32,809 bases of DNA, taken from assembly GCA_025363155.1 (NCBI GenBank), contig JANYEL010000117.1, positions 1 to 32,809 on the forward strand, written 5' to 3'. This DNA comes from Moraxellaceae bacterium. GTDB taxonomy: Bacteria; Pseudomonadota; Gammaproteobacteria; Pseudomonadales; Moraxellaceae. Shown here one piece after another: positions 16,211 through 24,115 of the stretch. Position numbers and translations under genes: made by a program. The stretch's first letter is position 1. Each line of letters starts with the position of its first letter. A model generated the notes under the pieces. The model was not told where the DNA came from, did no database searches, and saw nothing but the letters and a program-made list of their open reading frames with translations.

Positions 16211-16232
16211 TTTATCATTTCAATAAATCATC

Positions 16233-17276
16233 TCACTTCGCTGCGTAACGACCTGACATCTTCTCAAGCGAAATTGGATTAATTTTGCTTGCGTTGCCCG
16301 CAGTACCAAATTGGTTATAACGCTCAATACAAATATCGCGCATTGCTGTCACTGTTTCACCAAAGAATTTACGTGGATCAAATTCAGATGGATGTTCCGC
16401 CATAAAGCGGCGCATGGCACCCGTAGAAGCCAAACGTAAATCTGTATCAATGTTCACTTTACGAACGCCATATTTGATCGCTTCAATGATTTGCTCAACT
16501 GGCACACCGTATGTTTCTTTGATGTCGCCGCCATGTTCATTGATAATTTTCAACCAATCTTGTGGCACTGAACTTGAACCATGCATAACCAAATGCGTAT
16601 TTGGAATTTTTGCATGAATTTCTTTGATACGGTCAATCGCTAAAATATCGCCTGTCGGTGGACGGGTGAACTTATAAGCACCATGACTTGTACCGATTGC
16701 GATCGCTAAAGCATCGACATTGGTATCTGCCACGAATTGAGCAGCCTCTTCGACTGTTGTCAACAATTGTGAGTGATCTAAAACACCTTCAGCACCAACA
16801 CCATCTTCTTCGCCAGCCAAGCCAGTTTCAAGGCTACCGAGGCAACCAATTTCACCTTCCACAGAAACGCCACATGCATGGGCTAATTTAACCACTTCAC
16901 GTGTGACATTAACGTTGTATTCATAATTCGTTGGTGTTTTACCGTCAGTATTTAGCGAGCCATCCATCATCACAGAGCTAAAGCCCAATTGGATTGAGCG
17001 TTGGCAAATTTCTGGACTAGTACCATGATCTTGATGCATGACAACAGGGATATGTGGCCACTCTTCAATTGCAGCAAGAATCAAATGACGTAAAAATGGC
17101 GCACCTGCATATTTGCGTGCACCAGCACTGGCTTGAACAATCACGGGAGAATTTGTTTTATCCGCAGCTTCCATAATGGCGCGCATTTGTTCGAGATTGT
17201 TGACGTTGAATGCTGGAACGCCATAGCTATGTTCAGCAGCATGATCAAGCAATTGGCGTAACGAAATAAGTGCCAT
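16233..17276 (-). CDS. fbaA: Class II fructose-bisphosphate aldolase
   Basis: The enzyme cleaves fructose-1,6-bisphosphate to dihydroxyacetone phosphate and glyceraldehyde-3-phosphate (and the reverse in gluconeogenesis) with a zinc ion. The ATG at 17276 gives 347 residues starting [19 protein letters not shown]. The earlier ATG at 17312 overlaps the -10 box and is unlikely. Zn and catalytic elements are VVMHQDHG (78-85, H81, D83 and H84), [22 protein letters not shown] and NIDTDLR. The length and the [15 protein letters not shown] insert fit the Calvin-cycle-like subtype common in Moraxellaceae and pseudomonads. AAAGAG lies 9 nt upstream of the ATG. pgk, a neighbour in the same pathway, is upstream on the same strand beyond the Ala-rich lipoprotein gene and a terminator. 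Confidence 0.97.
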   Translation of the reverse strand: MALISLRQLLDHAAEHSYGVPAFNVNNLEQMRAIMEAADKTNSPVIVQASAGARKYAGAPFLRHLILAAIEEWPHIPVVMHQDHGTSPEICQRSIQLGFSSVMMDGSLNTDGKTPTNYEYNVNVTREVVKLAHACGVSVEGEIGCLGSLETGLAGEEDGVGAEGVLDHSQLLTTVEEAAQFVADTNVDALAIAIGTSHGAYKFTRPPTGDILAIDRIKEIHAKIPNTHLVMHGSSSVPQDWLKIINEHGGDIKETYGVPVEQIIEAIKYGVRKVNIDTDLRLASTGAMRRFMAEHPSEFDPRKFFGETVTAMRDICIERYNQFGTAGNASKINPISLEKMSGRYAAK

Positions 17277-17312
17277 AACTGAAAACTCTTTATGAAAACG
17301 ATGTGAAAACAA

Positions 17313-17340
17313 ATTATAAAAAACAATTCGCAGATTCTAA
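17313..17340 (-). promoter_or_regulatory. Sigma-70 type promoter of fba
   Basis: On the minus strand TTAGAA (17335-17340) and a perfect TATAAT (17313-17318) are 16 nt apart. Transcription would begin near 17306, giving a leader of about 30 nt to the ATG at 17276. This fits the terminator that separates fba from the lipoprotein gene. Confidence 0.65.
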
Positions 17341-17420
17341 CCTACTTGAATCCATTTTGGATGAGGTTTTAACTGAATTTATATAGAGAAGTTTGTATGT
17401 TTGGTTAAATGCTGGACATA

Positions 17421-17447
17421 AAAAACCTCGCGATGTGCGAGGTTTTT
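17421..17447 (-). terminator. Strong terminator of the Ala-rich lipoprotein gene
   Basis: AAAAACCTCGC (17421-17431) pairs fully with GCGAGGTTTTT (17437-17447) around a 5-nt loop. The GC core followed by a U-run on either strand makes a textbook bidirectional terminator. It ends minus-strand transcripts about 70 bp beyond the lipoprotein gene, before fba's own promoter. Confidence 0.92.
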
Positions 17448-17517
17448 TTATTACCTAATCATCCAGCAAACACTTGGCTTAAAATTCAAGCCAACTGAAA
17501 ATTAGGAAAAACTAAAA

Positions 17518-17874
17518 TTATTTAGTTTCTTTAATTTTGTCAGCAGTTGCTTGTGCAGTGTTTGCAGTCGCTTGAGCAGCATTTGCAGCAGCATCTTTTA
17601 CGTTAGCAGCAGTTGCGCCAGCTACGTTTGCAGTTGCGTCAGCCGCTTTGTTTGCAGCTTCAGCAGTTGCATCTGCAGCTTTAGTTGCACTTTCTGCAAC
17701 AGATGAAGTTGCAGCTTGGGTTGCATCAGCAGCACTTGCTACGCCAGCAGCAGCAGTATCCGCAGTTGCAGCAACAGAACTTGCAGCGCTGTTAGCAGCG
17801 TCTTTAGTTTTGTCACATGCGGTCAGAGCCAATGGAAGAGCTAATGCAGCAACAAGCAGGATCGAAGTTTTCAT
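17518..17874 (-). CDS. Small Ala-rich lipoprotein
   Basis: A 118-residue protein of unknown function. Residues 1-20 form a lipoprotein signal peptide ending in the lipobox LTAC, so the mature protein should start at C20 with an adjoining Asp (CDKTKDAANS). The mature part is almost wholly Ala, Thr, Asp, Asn, Lys and Val. It is built of near-repeats such as KAADATAEAANKAADATANVA and QATANTAQATADKI, with a roughly 11-residue periodicity. That suggests a long amphipathic helix, like LEA-type or Lpp-like rods. AGGA lies 8 nt before the ATG. It sits between pgk and fba but ends in its own terminator. Asp after Cys would classically favour inner-membrane retention in enterobacteria, a rule that may not hold here. 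Confidence 0.85.
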   Translation of the reverse strand: MKTSILLVAALALPLALTACDKTKDAANSAASSVAATADTAAAGVASAADATQAATSSVAESATKAADATAEAANKAADATANVAGATAANVKDAAANAAQATANTAQATADKIKETK

Positions 17875-18019
17875 AAGTATTTTCCTGTAATAATTTAAAT
17901 TAAGTCACAAGGACCTGAGCCGAGAATAGCACAGCATATATGACAGAAAAAATACTATGTAACAAAAAAACGCACTTCTCACTAGCATTAATACAACTAT
18001 ATAAAGAACAAGTTCTTAT

Positions 18020-19207
18020 TTAGTCGCAGCGCGTCAACAAAATCGCGACTGCTGGAAGAACTTTTCCCTCTACAAACTCTAAGAATGCACCACCACCTGT
18101 TGATATATAACCAATTTTATCAGCAACATTATATTTATCAATGGCTGCCAAAGTATCACCACCGCCAGCGATAGAGAAACCTTTACTCGCCGCAATTGCT
18201 TCCGCAAGCGCTTTTGTACCGTAACCAAATGCATCAACTTCGAATACGCCGACTGGACCATTCCATAAAATGGTCTTAGCTTGTTTAATTAATGTTGCAA
18301 AATGCGCAGCAGTATCCACACCAATATCTAAAATCATATCGCTATCACCGATGTCAGCAACGTTCTTGGTTACTGGTGTGCTGTTCGCAACAAACTCCAT
18401 GAAGTCGCCACTTAAATTCGCTGCATCAATGACAACAACATCAGTAGGTAATGGCACGCTGACTTTGTTCGCAATCGCTTTTGCTGTTTCAATCAGATCA
18501 GGCTCGTACAGTGATTTGCCAACGTTGTAACCAGCAGCAGCTAAGAAGGTATTCGCGATACCACCGCCAACAATAATCTGATCACATACACCTACTAATG
18601 AAGTCAACACATCAAGTTTCGTTGAAACTTTTGAGCCAGCAACAATCGCAACCATTGGTTTTTCAGGGGCTAACATTGCACGACCGAGCGCATCTAGCTC
18701 TGTGGCTAACAACGGACCAGCGCACGCAATTTTTGCATAGCGTGCTACGCCTTCGGTTGACGCTTCTGCGCGATGAGCTGTACCAAACGCATCCATCACA
18801 AACACATCACACAGTGCTGTGTATTTTTGCGCCAAATCTGGATTATTTTTCTTTTCGCCCACATTGAAACGAACGTTTTCTAGTAAGACGACTTGACCAA
18901 CTTGGACATCTACACCGTTTAAATAATCAGTGACTAACTGAACTTCTTGCCCCAATGCGTTCGACAAGTAAGACGCCACAGGTGCCAATGAGTTTTCTGC
19001 ACTATGCTCGCCTTCAGTCGGGCGACCCAAATGTGAACAAACAATCACTGCCGCGCCTTGCGCAAGAGCTGCTTTAATAGTTGGCAATGAAGCACGTAAA
19101 CGCGCATCACTTGTAATTTGACTGTTTTTCACAGGAACATTCAGATCTTCGCGGATTAATACACGCTTACCGGTTAAATCTAAATCTGTCATTCGTTTGA
19201 AATTCAT
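18020..19207 (-). CDS. pgk: Phosphoglycerate kinase
   Basis: Pgk makes ATP and 3-phosphoglycerate from 1,3-bisphosphoglycerate and ADP in glycolysis. With the ATG at 19207 the protein is 395 residues. It begins [20 protein letters not shown] and carries the substrate motif [25 protein letters not shown], the [11 protein letters not shown] hinge, and the nucleotide loop [11 protein letters not shown] with [10 protein letters not shown]. Two earlier in-frame codons (ATG at 19216, TTG at 19222) exist. GGTGA 8 nt before 19207 and homology to family members beginning MNF favour the shorter form. fba lies downstream on the same strand, with the Ala-rich lipoprotein gene between. Confidence 0.97.
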   Translation of the reverse strand: MNFKRMTDLDLTGKRVLIREDLNVPVKNSQITSDARLRASLPTIKAALAQGAAVIVCSHLGRPTEGEHSAENSLAPVASYLSNALGQEVQLVTDYLNGVDVQVGQVVLLENVRFNVGEKKNNPDLAQKYTALCDVFVMDAFGTAHRAEASTEGVARYAKIACAGPLLATELDALGRAMLAPEKPMVAIVAGSKVSTKLDVLTSLVGVCDQIIVGGGIANTFLAAAGYNVGKSLYEPDLIETAKAIANKVSVPLPTDVVVIDAANLSGDFMEFVANSTPVTKNVADIGDSDMILDIGVDTAAHFATLIKQAKTILWNGPVGVFEVDAFGYGTKALAEAIAASKGFSIAGGGDTLAAIDKYNVADKIGYISTGGGAFLEFVEGKVLPAVAILLTRCD

Positions 19208-19393
19208 AGTACTCATCACCAAACAATCTCGCGGGGTCGCAAATGGAGGGCATATTGTAAATGAATTTTTAAGCTGAGCACATTTCTATTATTTCTAGTT
19301 GATAGTATTAGGCACTCAGTTTTACCAAATGTTTGATTTACACTGACAATAAATCATGTATTGTGGGGAAAATAACTCATATATGAATCGATC

Positions 19394-19924
19394 ATGGATC
19401 AAATTTTTAGCAATCCTTACTTAGACGTGGCGTTACGTAGCCTTGCCGTCTATTTATTCATATTGATCGCCATTCGATTGAGTGGCAAGAAAGAGCTATC
19501 GCAACTGAATACTACTGATGTCGTGCTCATTCTATTGATTAGTAATGCAGTACAAAACGCTATGGTTGGCGCAAACACGAGTCTTTCAAGTGGATTAGTG
19601 GCTGCAGCAGTTTTATTTACAGCTAATTACATCATCAAGAAAACGTTGTTTAAGAATAAAAAATTAAGAGATTTAATTGCTGAACACCCTGAAGTCCTCA
19701 TCCACAATGGCACATTAAATTGCGCTATTTTAGATAAACAAGGCATCAGCAATGACGAGCTGAAAGAAGCGATGCGTGAGCATGGTGTTGAGAATTTTGC
19801 TGATGTGAAATTGGCCATGTTAGAAATTGATGGCAATATTAGTATTATCGCTGGTGATAGCAAAAGCCTAACCCAGACTCATCACAAACGCAGAGCGCAC
19901 AAAACATTAGGGAGCGTCAATTGA
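19394..19924 (+). CDS. DUF421 (YetF/YcaP-like) membrane protein
   Basis: A 176-residue inner-membrane protein. Hydrophobic helices lie at about 12-30 (LRSLAVYLFILIAI), 41-58 (TDVVLILLISNAVQNAM) and 64-82 (SGLVAAAVLFTANYII). A soluble C-terminal DUF421 domain follows, with KLRDLIAEHPEVLIHNG, GISNDELKEAMREHGVENF and DVKLAMLEIDGNISII. RLSGKKELSQLNTTDVV is the family's signature region. Members in Bacillus (YetF) and E. coli (YcaP) have no settled biochemical role. The region before the ATG has no good Shine-Dalgarno sequence: the nearest G-rich run is about 25 nt away. It is divergent from pgk and convergent with the UPF0149 gene. Confidence 0.85.
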   Translation: MDQIFSNPYLDVALRSLAVYLFILIAIRLSGKKELSQLNTTDVVLILLISNAVQNAMVGANTSLSSGLVAAAVLFTANYIIKKTLFKNKKLRDLIAEHPEVLIHNGTLNCAILDKQGISNDELKEAMREHGVENFADVKLAMLEIDGNISIIAGDSKSLTQTHHKRRAHKTLGSVN

Positions 19925-19931
19925 CACTCCC
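19910..19931. terminator. Hairpin between DUF421 and UPF0149 genes
   Basis: GGGAG-C-GTCAA (19910-19920) pairs with TTGAC-A-CTCCC (19921-19931), with a single C/A mismatch. It overlaps the DUF421 stop codon (19922-19924). There is no strong U-run on either side (CGTTATTTGG follows on the plus strand), so its strength as a terminator is uncertain. Confidence 0.45.
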
Positions 19932-19965
19932 CGTTATTTGGCATTTTTGATTATCGTTCTAGAAT

Positions 19966-20499
19966 TTAGCCTGCAGGCGCGTGATAAAGCAAAAACAGCT
20001 TAGTCAAATTCTCAGGAATCTCTTCCGCCATTTCTTCCATCAAATCAGGATTCTGACGTACATTGTCTAAATCAGGTTCGCCCTCAATACCACTGAACAC
20101 CATCATTGGTAAGGTCAACATGATGACATCTTCTTCTTCGTCAGCCTGTTCGAACCAAGCTTCGTCGTTTAAGAATAATGCATCAACGAAACCGACAGCC
20201 CAATCGCCCAAACTAGAATCAACCGAAATTTCTTCGATTTCAACTGGGAAGCCAATATGCTCCTCACTGAGCAAGGTCTGCAAAATATCTGCGCGCCACA
20301 AATCAATGTGCTCAAGAATTTCTTTTGGAATTTCTTTTTCATGCTCATCAAACAAATGTTTACGCCAGTCTTTTAGATCAGGCCCAACCACTGTCGCACA
20401 TAAAAAGCCATGCGTTGCCGCAAAGTCTAAACCAAACTCATTGGTTTCGCCGTCCAAGTAGTCAGCCAGCAGATCTAGATCAAGCTCAAGGATCGCCAT
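19966..20499 (-). CDS. UPF0149 family protein (YgfB/YecA-like)
   Basis: A 177-residue acidic cytoplasmic protein beginning MAILELDLDLLADYLDG. The ATG at 20499 has GGAG 8 nt upstream, better than the first frame codon at 20520. The blocks ATHGFLCATVVGPDL, DWAVGFVDALFLN and MMVFSGIEGEP are typical of the UPF0149 family. The C-terminal SEC-C zinc motif of YecA is absent, so it resembles YgfB more. YgfB modulates beta-lactam resistance gene expression in Pseudomonas aeruginosa, but whether that applies here is not known. It is convergent with the DUF421 gene. No ubiH or pepP gene, often near ygfB elsewhere, is in the window. Confidence 0.82.
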   Translation of the reverse strand: MAILELDLDLLADYLDGETNEFGLDFAATHGFLCATVVGPDLKDWRKHLFDEHEKEIPKEILEHIDLWRADILQTLLSEEHIGFPVEIEEISVDSSLGDWAVGFVDALFLNDEAWFEQADEEEDVIMLTLPMMVFSGIEGEPDLDNVRQNPDLMEEMAEEIPENLTKLFLLYHAPAG

Positions 20500-20632
20500 G
20501 AGACACACTCCAATACACAAAAAGATGTCGCTACTCTAACAAATTTGAAAGGATTTCGGGCGTAATAAAACGCAATGATTTGTCTAAACGACTTACATCT
20601 TAGAATTGACGACCAAAAATCACTCAAAAAAT

Positions 20633-20665
20633 TCGACCAGTTTCTATTGTTAAGAAACTGGTCGA
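20633..20665 (-). terminator. Strong terminator after the small charged protein gene
   Basis: A perfect 13-bp stem TCGACCAGTTTCT (20633-20645)/AGAAACTGGTCGA (20653-20665) with a 7-nt loop. On the minus strand it is followed by ATTTTTTGAG. It lies about 30 bp beyond the stop of the 65-residue gene, separating it from the UPF0149 gene downstream. Confidence 0.88.
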
Positions 20666-20694
20666 GTTTTGACAGCATTCAGAAAATTTAGGAA

Positions 20695-20892
20695 CTAATC
20701 ATCTTCTAAATCAAAGTCATATTCTTTTAAATGGGCTTGTAGACGTTTTTCTTGCAAAATATCATCAATCAAACGTCGTTTAAGCAGCGACGCTTTACTA
20801 TGGTGTAATGATTTATGATGCACTTCAGGGATGAGCTCAACATCTACGAAGGCTTCGTCTAATTCAAAATCTTGGCTTCCAGCGCTACTCAT
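20695..20892 (-). CDS. Small charged protein, possibly PA3496 family
   Basis: A 65-residue protein with a very good ribosome binding site (AAGGAG 7 nt before the ATG at 20892) and its own strong terminator, so it is a real gene despite its size. The N-terminal half is acidic (DFELDEAFVDVELIPE). A His-rich patch (EVHHKSLHHSK) follows, then a basic helix RRLIDDILQEKRLQAHLKEY and an acidic tail DFDLEDD. The helix resembles the conserved part of the small PA3496-like proteins of pseudomonads, described as putative envelope-integrity proteins. I would not rely on that without a profile search. No signal peptide is visible. Confidence 0.75.
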   Translation of the reverse strand: MSSAGSQDFELDEAFVDVELIPEVHHKSLHHSKASLLKRRLIDDILQEKRLQAHLKEYDFDLEDD

Positions 20893-21142
20893 TATGATCT
20901 CCTTCCACGAATTCTTTTTTTTGAAAAAACTATTCAATACAAACATCTTAGCAACGTGTATAACCACTTAATACAACAGTGTCAAGATACAAATTAAAAT
21001 ATTAATAGAAAAAACACGCATTTAACTGCTGACCAGCTAAATTTTAAGCAATATCCATCTACTCACAGATCCCAATTGATTCGTGTAAAATGACAAATAC
21101 TTTTGTATAAGTAGATGATTTATTGTGCGATTTTTATGGTTA

Positions 21143-22183
21143 TTATGTAGATAATTGAACCATCAGGTTTTCCATGACTAACTGAGGATTTACATTCTGA
21201 CTTTGACCAGCAATTAACGACATAATTCGCTGATCAATCGCAAGTAATGACTCTAGCGATAAACGATTCATCACCTGATTCAAGTGATTTTGATCCAAAT
21301 CGGTTTGAATCACAGCGTAGCCGACATGCAAGGCAATCACATCACGTAAAATTTGCCGAACAAGATTGAGCCAAGTCAATAATGGCAATTGTTTCTGCCA
21401 ATATGACGTTGCATCTAATACTGAGCGTCGCCCCGTCAAAATGGCAAGCCAAGTCGCCAGCCATTGTCCGCGCACCTGAAACTGTGTTGTCGTTGACAGC
21501 TCAACTGCTGCCAATGGCGCACCACCTGACATTGCCAGTAACAGCGTCGCTTGTTCGCTGGTCACGGCCGCCTCGTCACGCACAAATTCAATAGCTAGGT
21601 CAGTTTCAATGCGCCCAAGCGGAATTTGTTGGACGCGGCTACGGATTGTGGCAGGAAGTTGTAAGTATTGATCGGCAACCAGCAAGAGCATGATGCGTTG
21701 CGCTGGTTCTTCTAGCGTTTTCAATAAAGCATTCGCCGCCGCAGTATTCAAAGTTTCGGCAGGCTCAAAAATCACAACACGCCAACCCTGCCCTGTTTGC
21801 TGTACGAAAGGCATCAAATCACGAATCTGATCAATTTTAATTTGACGGCTTTGCTTACCCTTTGCATCCACTTCACGAGAAATGCGCAATAGACTAGGAT
21901 GATTACCCACTGTGAGCCAAGCGCAACTCGCGCATTGACCGCAAGCCCCATCGGCTGTCGGTGTATCACAGAGTAACCAACCCGCTAAATGTTCCGCAAA
22001 CCGACGTTTACCAGTACCAACCGCCCCAGTTAACAACACGCCATGAGGCAGGTTTGGTTTACGACTAGTTAGTCGATTCCATGCTACGCGATGCCATGGC
22101 AATAACGGCATGAAATGCGATTGCACATGCGTAACTTGTACAGAAGGCTCGTCATCTTTAAGTTTAGCTGGAGCACGCGCCAT
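21143..22183 (-). CDS. holB: DNA polymerase III delta' subunit HolB
   Basis: Delta' is the stator of the clamp loader that opens the beta sliding clamp. The ATG at 22183 gives 346 residues (the frame's first codon, at 22186, is TTG). Domain I carries the modified P-loop GAVGTGKR. A four-cysteine zinc module lies between CDTPTADGACGQCASC and the following strand. ANALLKTLEEPAQRIMLLLVAD is the Walker-B-like/sensor region, and TIRSRVQQIPLG stands where the SRC motif would be, with Val replacing Cys. An N-terminal extension of about 20 polar residues precedes PWHRVAW. It starts 15 bp after the kdsB stop and probably belongs to the msbA-lpxK-kdsB transcript; elsewhere holB is usually next to tmk. 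Confidence 0.93.
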   Translation of the reverse strand: MARAPAKLKDDEPSVQVTHVQSHFMPLLPWHRVAWNRLTSRKPNLPHGVLLTGAVGTGKRRFAEHLAGWLLCDTPTADGACGQCASCAWLTVGNHPSLLRISREVDAKGKQSRQIKIDQIRDLMPFVQQTGQGWRVVIFEPAETLNTAAANALLKTLEEPAQRIMLLLVADQYLQLPATIRSRVQQIPLGRIETDLAIEFVRDEAAVTSEQATLLLAMSGGAPLAAVELSTTTQFQVRGQWLATWLAILTGRRSVLDATSYWQKQLPLLTWLNLVRQILRDVIALHVGYAVIQTDLDQNHLNQVMNRLSLESLLAIDQRIMSLIAGQSQNVNPQLVMENLMVQLST

Positions 22184-22198
22184 CAATCATTCGCCTAT

Positions 22199-22960
22199 TT
22201 ATATAAAAGCAGCTGCGCCCAAAGCGCGCAGACGAAGCAAATCTTCTGGGGTATCCACGCCTGCTGGCAATGAAACGCGAGCATCAGCAATCGCAATTCG
22301 ACGGCCTTGTTCAAGGACACGAAGTTGCTCTAAACTTTCTATTTGCTCTAAAACACCCAGCGGCCAAGTCACGTAATCCTGCAATAGCGCAACGCGATAC
22401 GCGTATAAGCCTAAATGGCGACGCGCAGTTTCAGGCACATGGTTGATACCGTCTTTAAAACCATCTCGGTCAAACGGTACGCTCGCACGACTAAAATATA
22501 AGGCTTCACCAGTTTGACTACGGACGACTTTCACCACACTGCTGCGTAGGAATTCTTCTAAATGAAGGATAGGTTCGCATAATGTCGCCATTGCACATTG
22601 TGGATGGCTATCTAATAAGTCGGCAACTTGTTCAACTAAAACTGGCGGCAGCAACGGTTCATCGCCTTGGATGTTGACAATCAAATCATCCGATGCCCAA
22701 CCTTGAATCCGCGCAACTTCAGCCAGTCGATCGGTTCCAGATGGATGATCAGGTGAAGTCATCACCACATCAACGCCTGCATCGCGACACACTTGAGCAA
22801 TACGCTCATCATCAGTTGCGACACAAAGACTATCTATGCCCTGCACCTTACGCGCTTGATCAACCACACGTAAAACCATTGGCTTACCACATAAATCTAA
22901 GAGTGGTTTACCTGGCAAACGTGTACTGGCATAACGAGATGGAATCACAATATGACGCAT
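22199..22960 (-). CDS. kdsB: CMP-Kdo synthetase KdsB
   Basis: KdsB (3-deoxy-manno-octulosonate cytidylyltransferase) activates Kdo with CTP so it can be added to lipid A. The 253-residue length is typical. The N-terminal signature [15 protein letters not shown] (6-20) binds [12 protein letters not shown] and [11 protein letters not shown] follow, and [13 protein letters not shown] is the sugar-binding part. GAGAG lies 7 nt before the ATG. The order lpxK-kdsB on the same strand with a short gap is conserved in gammaproteobacteria, linking lipid A 4'-phosphorylation with Kdo supply. Confidence 0.96.
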   Translation of the reverse strand: MRHIVIPSRYASTRLPGKPLLDLCGKPMVLRVVDQARKVQGIDSLCVATDDERIAQVCRDAGVDVVMTSPDHPSGTDRLAEVARIQGWASDDLIVNIQGDEPLLPPVLVEQVADLLDSHPQCAMATLCEPILHLEEFLRSSVVKVVRSQTGEALYFSRASVPFDRDGFKDGINHVPETARRHLGLYAYRVALLQDYVTWPLGVLEQIESLEQLRVLEQGRRIAIADARVSLPAGVDTPEDLLRLRALGAAAFI

Positions 22961-23003
22961 AAAAATCTCTCATCAACATATATAGAAGACCAGTTTTGGA
23001 TTA

Positions 23004-24047
23004 TTAACGACGGCTTTGGCGACGCTCTGACAACACACTGATATCTGATAATTGTTTATATAATAATGCATAGCATTCTGGGGTCAACTCTGCTTTTACT
23101 GGTAAAACCCAAACATTGAAGCTAAGCAAACCGTGTAAGCGCTGTGCATCTTTTGCAGTGGTGATAATCGGTAAATCATCGTCAAATTTCACATCATTCA
23201 GTTGGTAAGGATGGTGATCAGCAAAGGGATGTTCAATCACGTCATAACCCAAACTGCGTAAACTATTAAAGAAACGACTTGGATTACCGATTCCCGCCAC
23301 AGCATGTACACGCTGCGGAGGCTGCGGTGCACGAATTTGATGATGGAAAGATAACGGCGACAGTGGCTCTAATTCGTCAGCCACCAAATGCATTTGATAG
23401 AGCGAGTTGCTCGTTACTTTGGTGCCATGCTCAATCACAGTGGCCGTTTCCAAACGTTCTGGTTGTTCACGCAAAAAACCCGCTGGCAATAAGAAACCAT
23501 TGCCAAATCCACGGTCTGTATCCACGACAATCCATTCTAATTGACGACCCATAGCCAAATGCTGCAGTCCGTCGTCACTTAAAATAATATCTAGAGGTTT
23601 GTTTATAGATTCCGCATGTGCGATTAAGCATTCAATCGATGCTTGACGATTGCTACCTACCGAAAGGGCAACACCTGTTTGCTGAACGATCAATAGAGGC
23701 TCATCACCCACTGATCCTGCTAAATCATCTGGCTGTACAATATGTGGAAAAATAGTTTCATCGCCGCCATAACCACGGCTAATGACACCAACATTGAGCT
23801 TTTGTTCTTCTGTTAAATAGCGCACGAGTTCAATCAATAAAGGCGTTTTACCACTACCGCCAACAGTGATATTACCGATGACCATGACTGGAACAGGCGA
23901 CAGATAGGCTTTTTTATAATTTAAACGATAAAGTGTGCGCTGTAATCCAGTCACCATCCTATACATAGCAGATAGTGGTAAAAGCAACAGCAACCATGAG
24001 GATTGTTGTGCCCACGCTTTTGGCAATGCAGTCCGCAAATCAATCAC
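23004..24047 (-). CDS. lpxK: Tetraacyldisaccharide 4'-kinase LpxK
   Basis: LpxK phosphorylates the 4' position of the lipid A disaccharide at the inner face of the cytoplasmic membrane. The hydrophobic N-terminal helix SSWLLLLLPLSAMYRM anchors it. The P-loop is GNITVGGSGKTPL, followed by VGVISRGYGG, VGDEPLLI and DVILSDDGLQHL-like residues (here DIILSDDGLQHL). The frame has an ATG at 24062, but the GTG at 24047 has GAGAGGA 6 nt upstream and gives 347 residues, so I chose GTG. It follows msbA by 68 bp and precedes kdsB by 43 bp; MsbA flips the lipid A core that LpxK helps make. Confidence 0.94.
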   Translation of the reverse strand: MIDLRTALPKAWAQQSSWLLLLLPLSAMYRMVTGLQRTLYRLNYKKAYLSPVPVMVIGNITVGGSGKTPLLIELVRYLTEEQKLNVGVISRGYGGDETIFPHIVQPDDLAGSVGDEPLLIVQQTGVALSVGSNRQASIECLIAHAESINKPLDIILSDDGLQHLAMGRQLEWIVVDTDRGFGNGFLLPAGFLREQPERLETATVIEHGTKVTSNSLYQMHLVADELEPLSPLSFHHQIRAPQPPQRVHAVAGIGNPSRFFNSLRSLGYDVIEHPFADHHPYQLNDVKFDDDLPIITTAKDAQRLHGLLSFNVWVLPVKAELTPECYALLYKQLSDISVLSERRQSRR

Positions 24048-24053
24048 AGTTGA

Positions 24054-24060
24054 TCCTCTC
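24054..24060 (-). promoter_or_regulatory. lpxK: Ribosome binding site that decides the lpxK start
   Basis: GAGAGGA on the minus strand lies 6 nt before a GTG at 24045-24047. The upstream ATG (24060-24062) has only CTCTA before it, and this purine-rich run would fall inside its coding sequence. This favours the GTG. Confidence 0.6.
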
Positions 24061-24115
24061 ATTAGAGATTGTATTCACTATTGATTTACTAATTATGAAC
24101 CTATTGAATAGCAAC

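Larger units (their letters stand above)
15782..16232. other. 451-bp glnA upstream region
   Basis: No coding frame worth calling. It must hold the glnA promoter, but I could not find a convincing sigma-54 (GG-N10-GC) or sigma-70 site. It contains a 9-bp inverted repeat with TGGTGC/GCACCA ends (16119-16161) and a 9-bp palindrome beyond the fba stop (16192-16210). Such a long leader is in line with enhancer-type nitrogen control, but that is inference. Confidence 0.5.

Noticed and set aside
21056-21117. CATCTACT/AGTAGATG inverted repeat after holB as a terminator or small RNA
   Set aside because: The 8-bp arms are separated by 46 nt with no stable inner stem or U-run, so there is too little to support a call.
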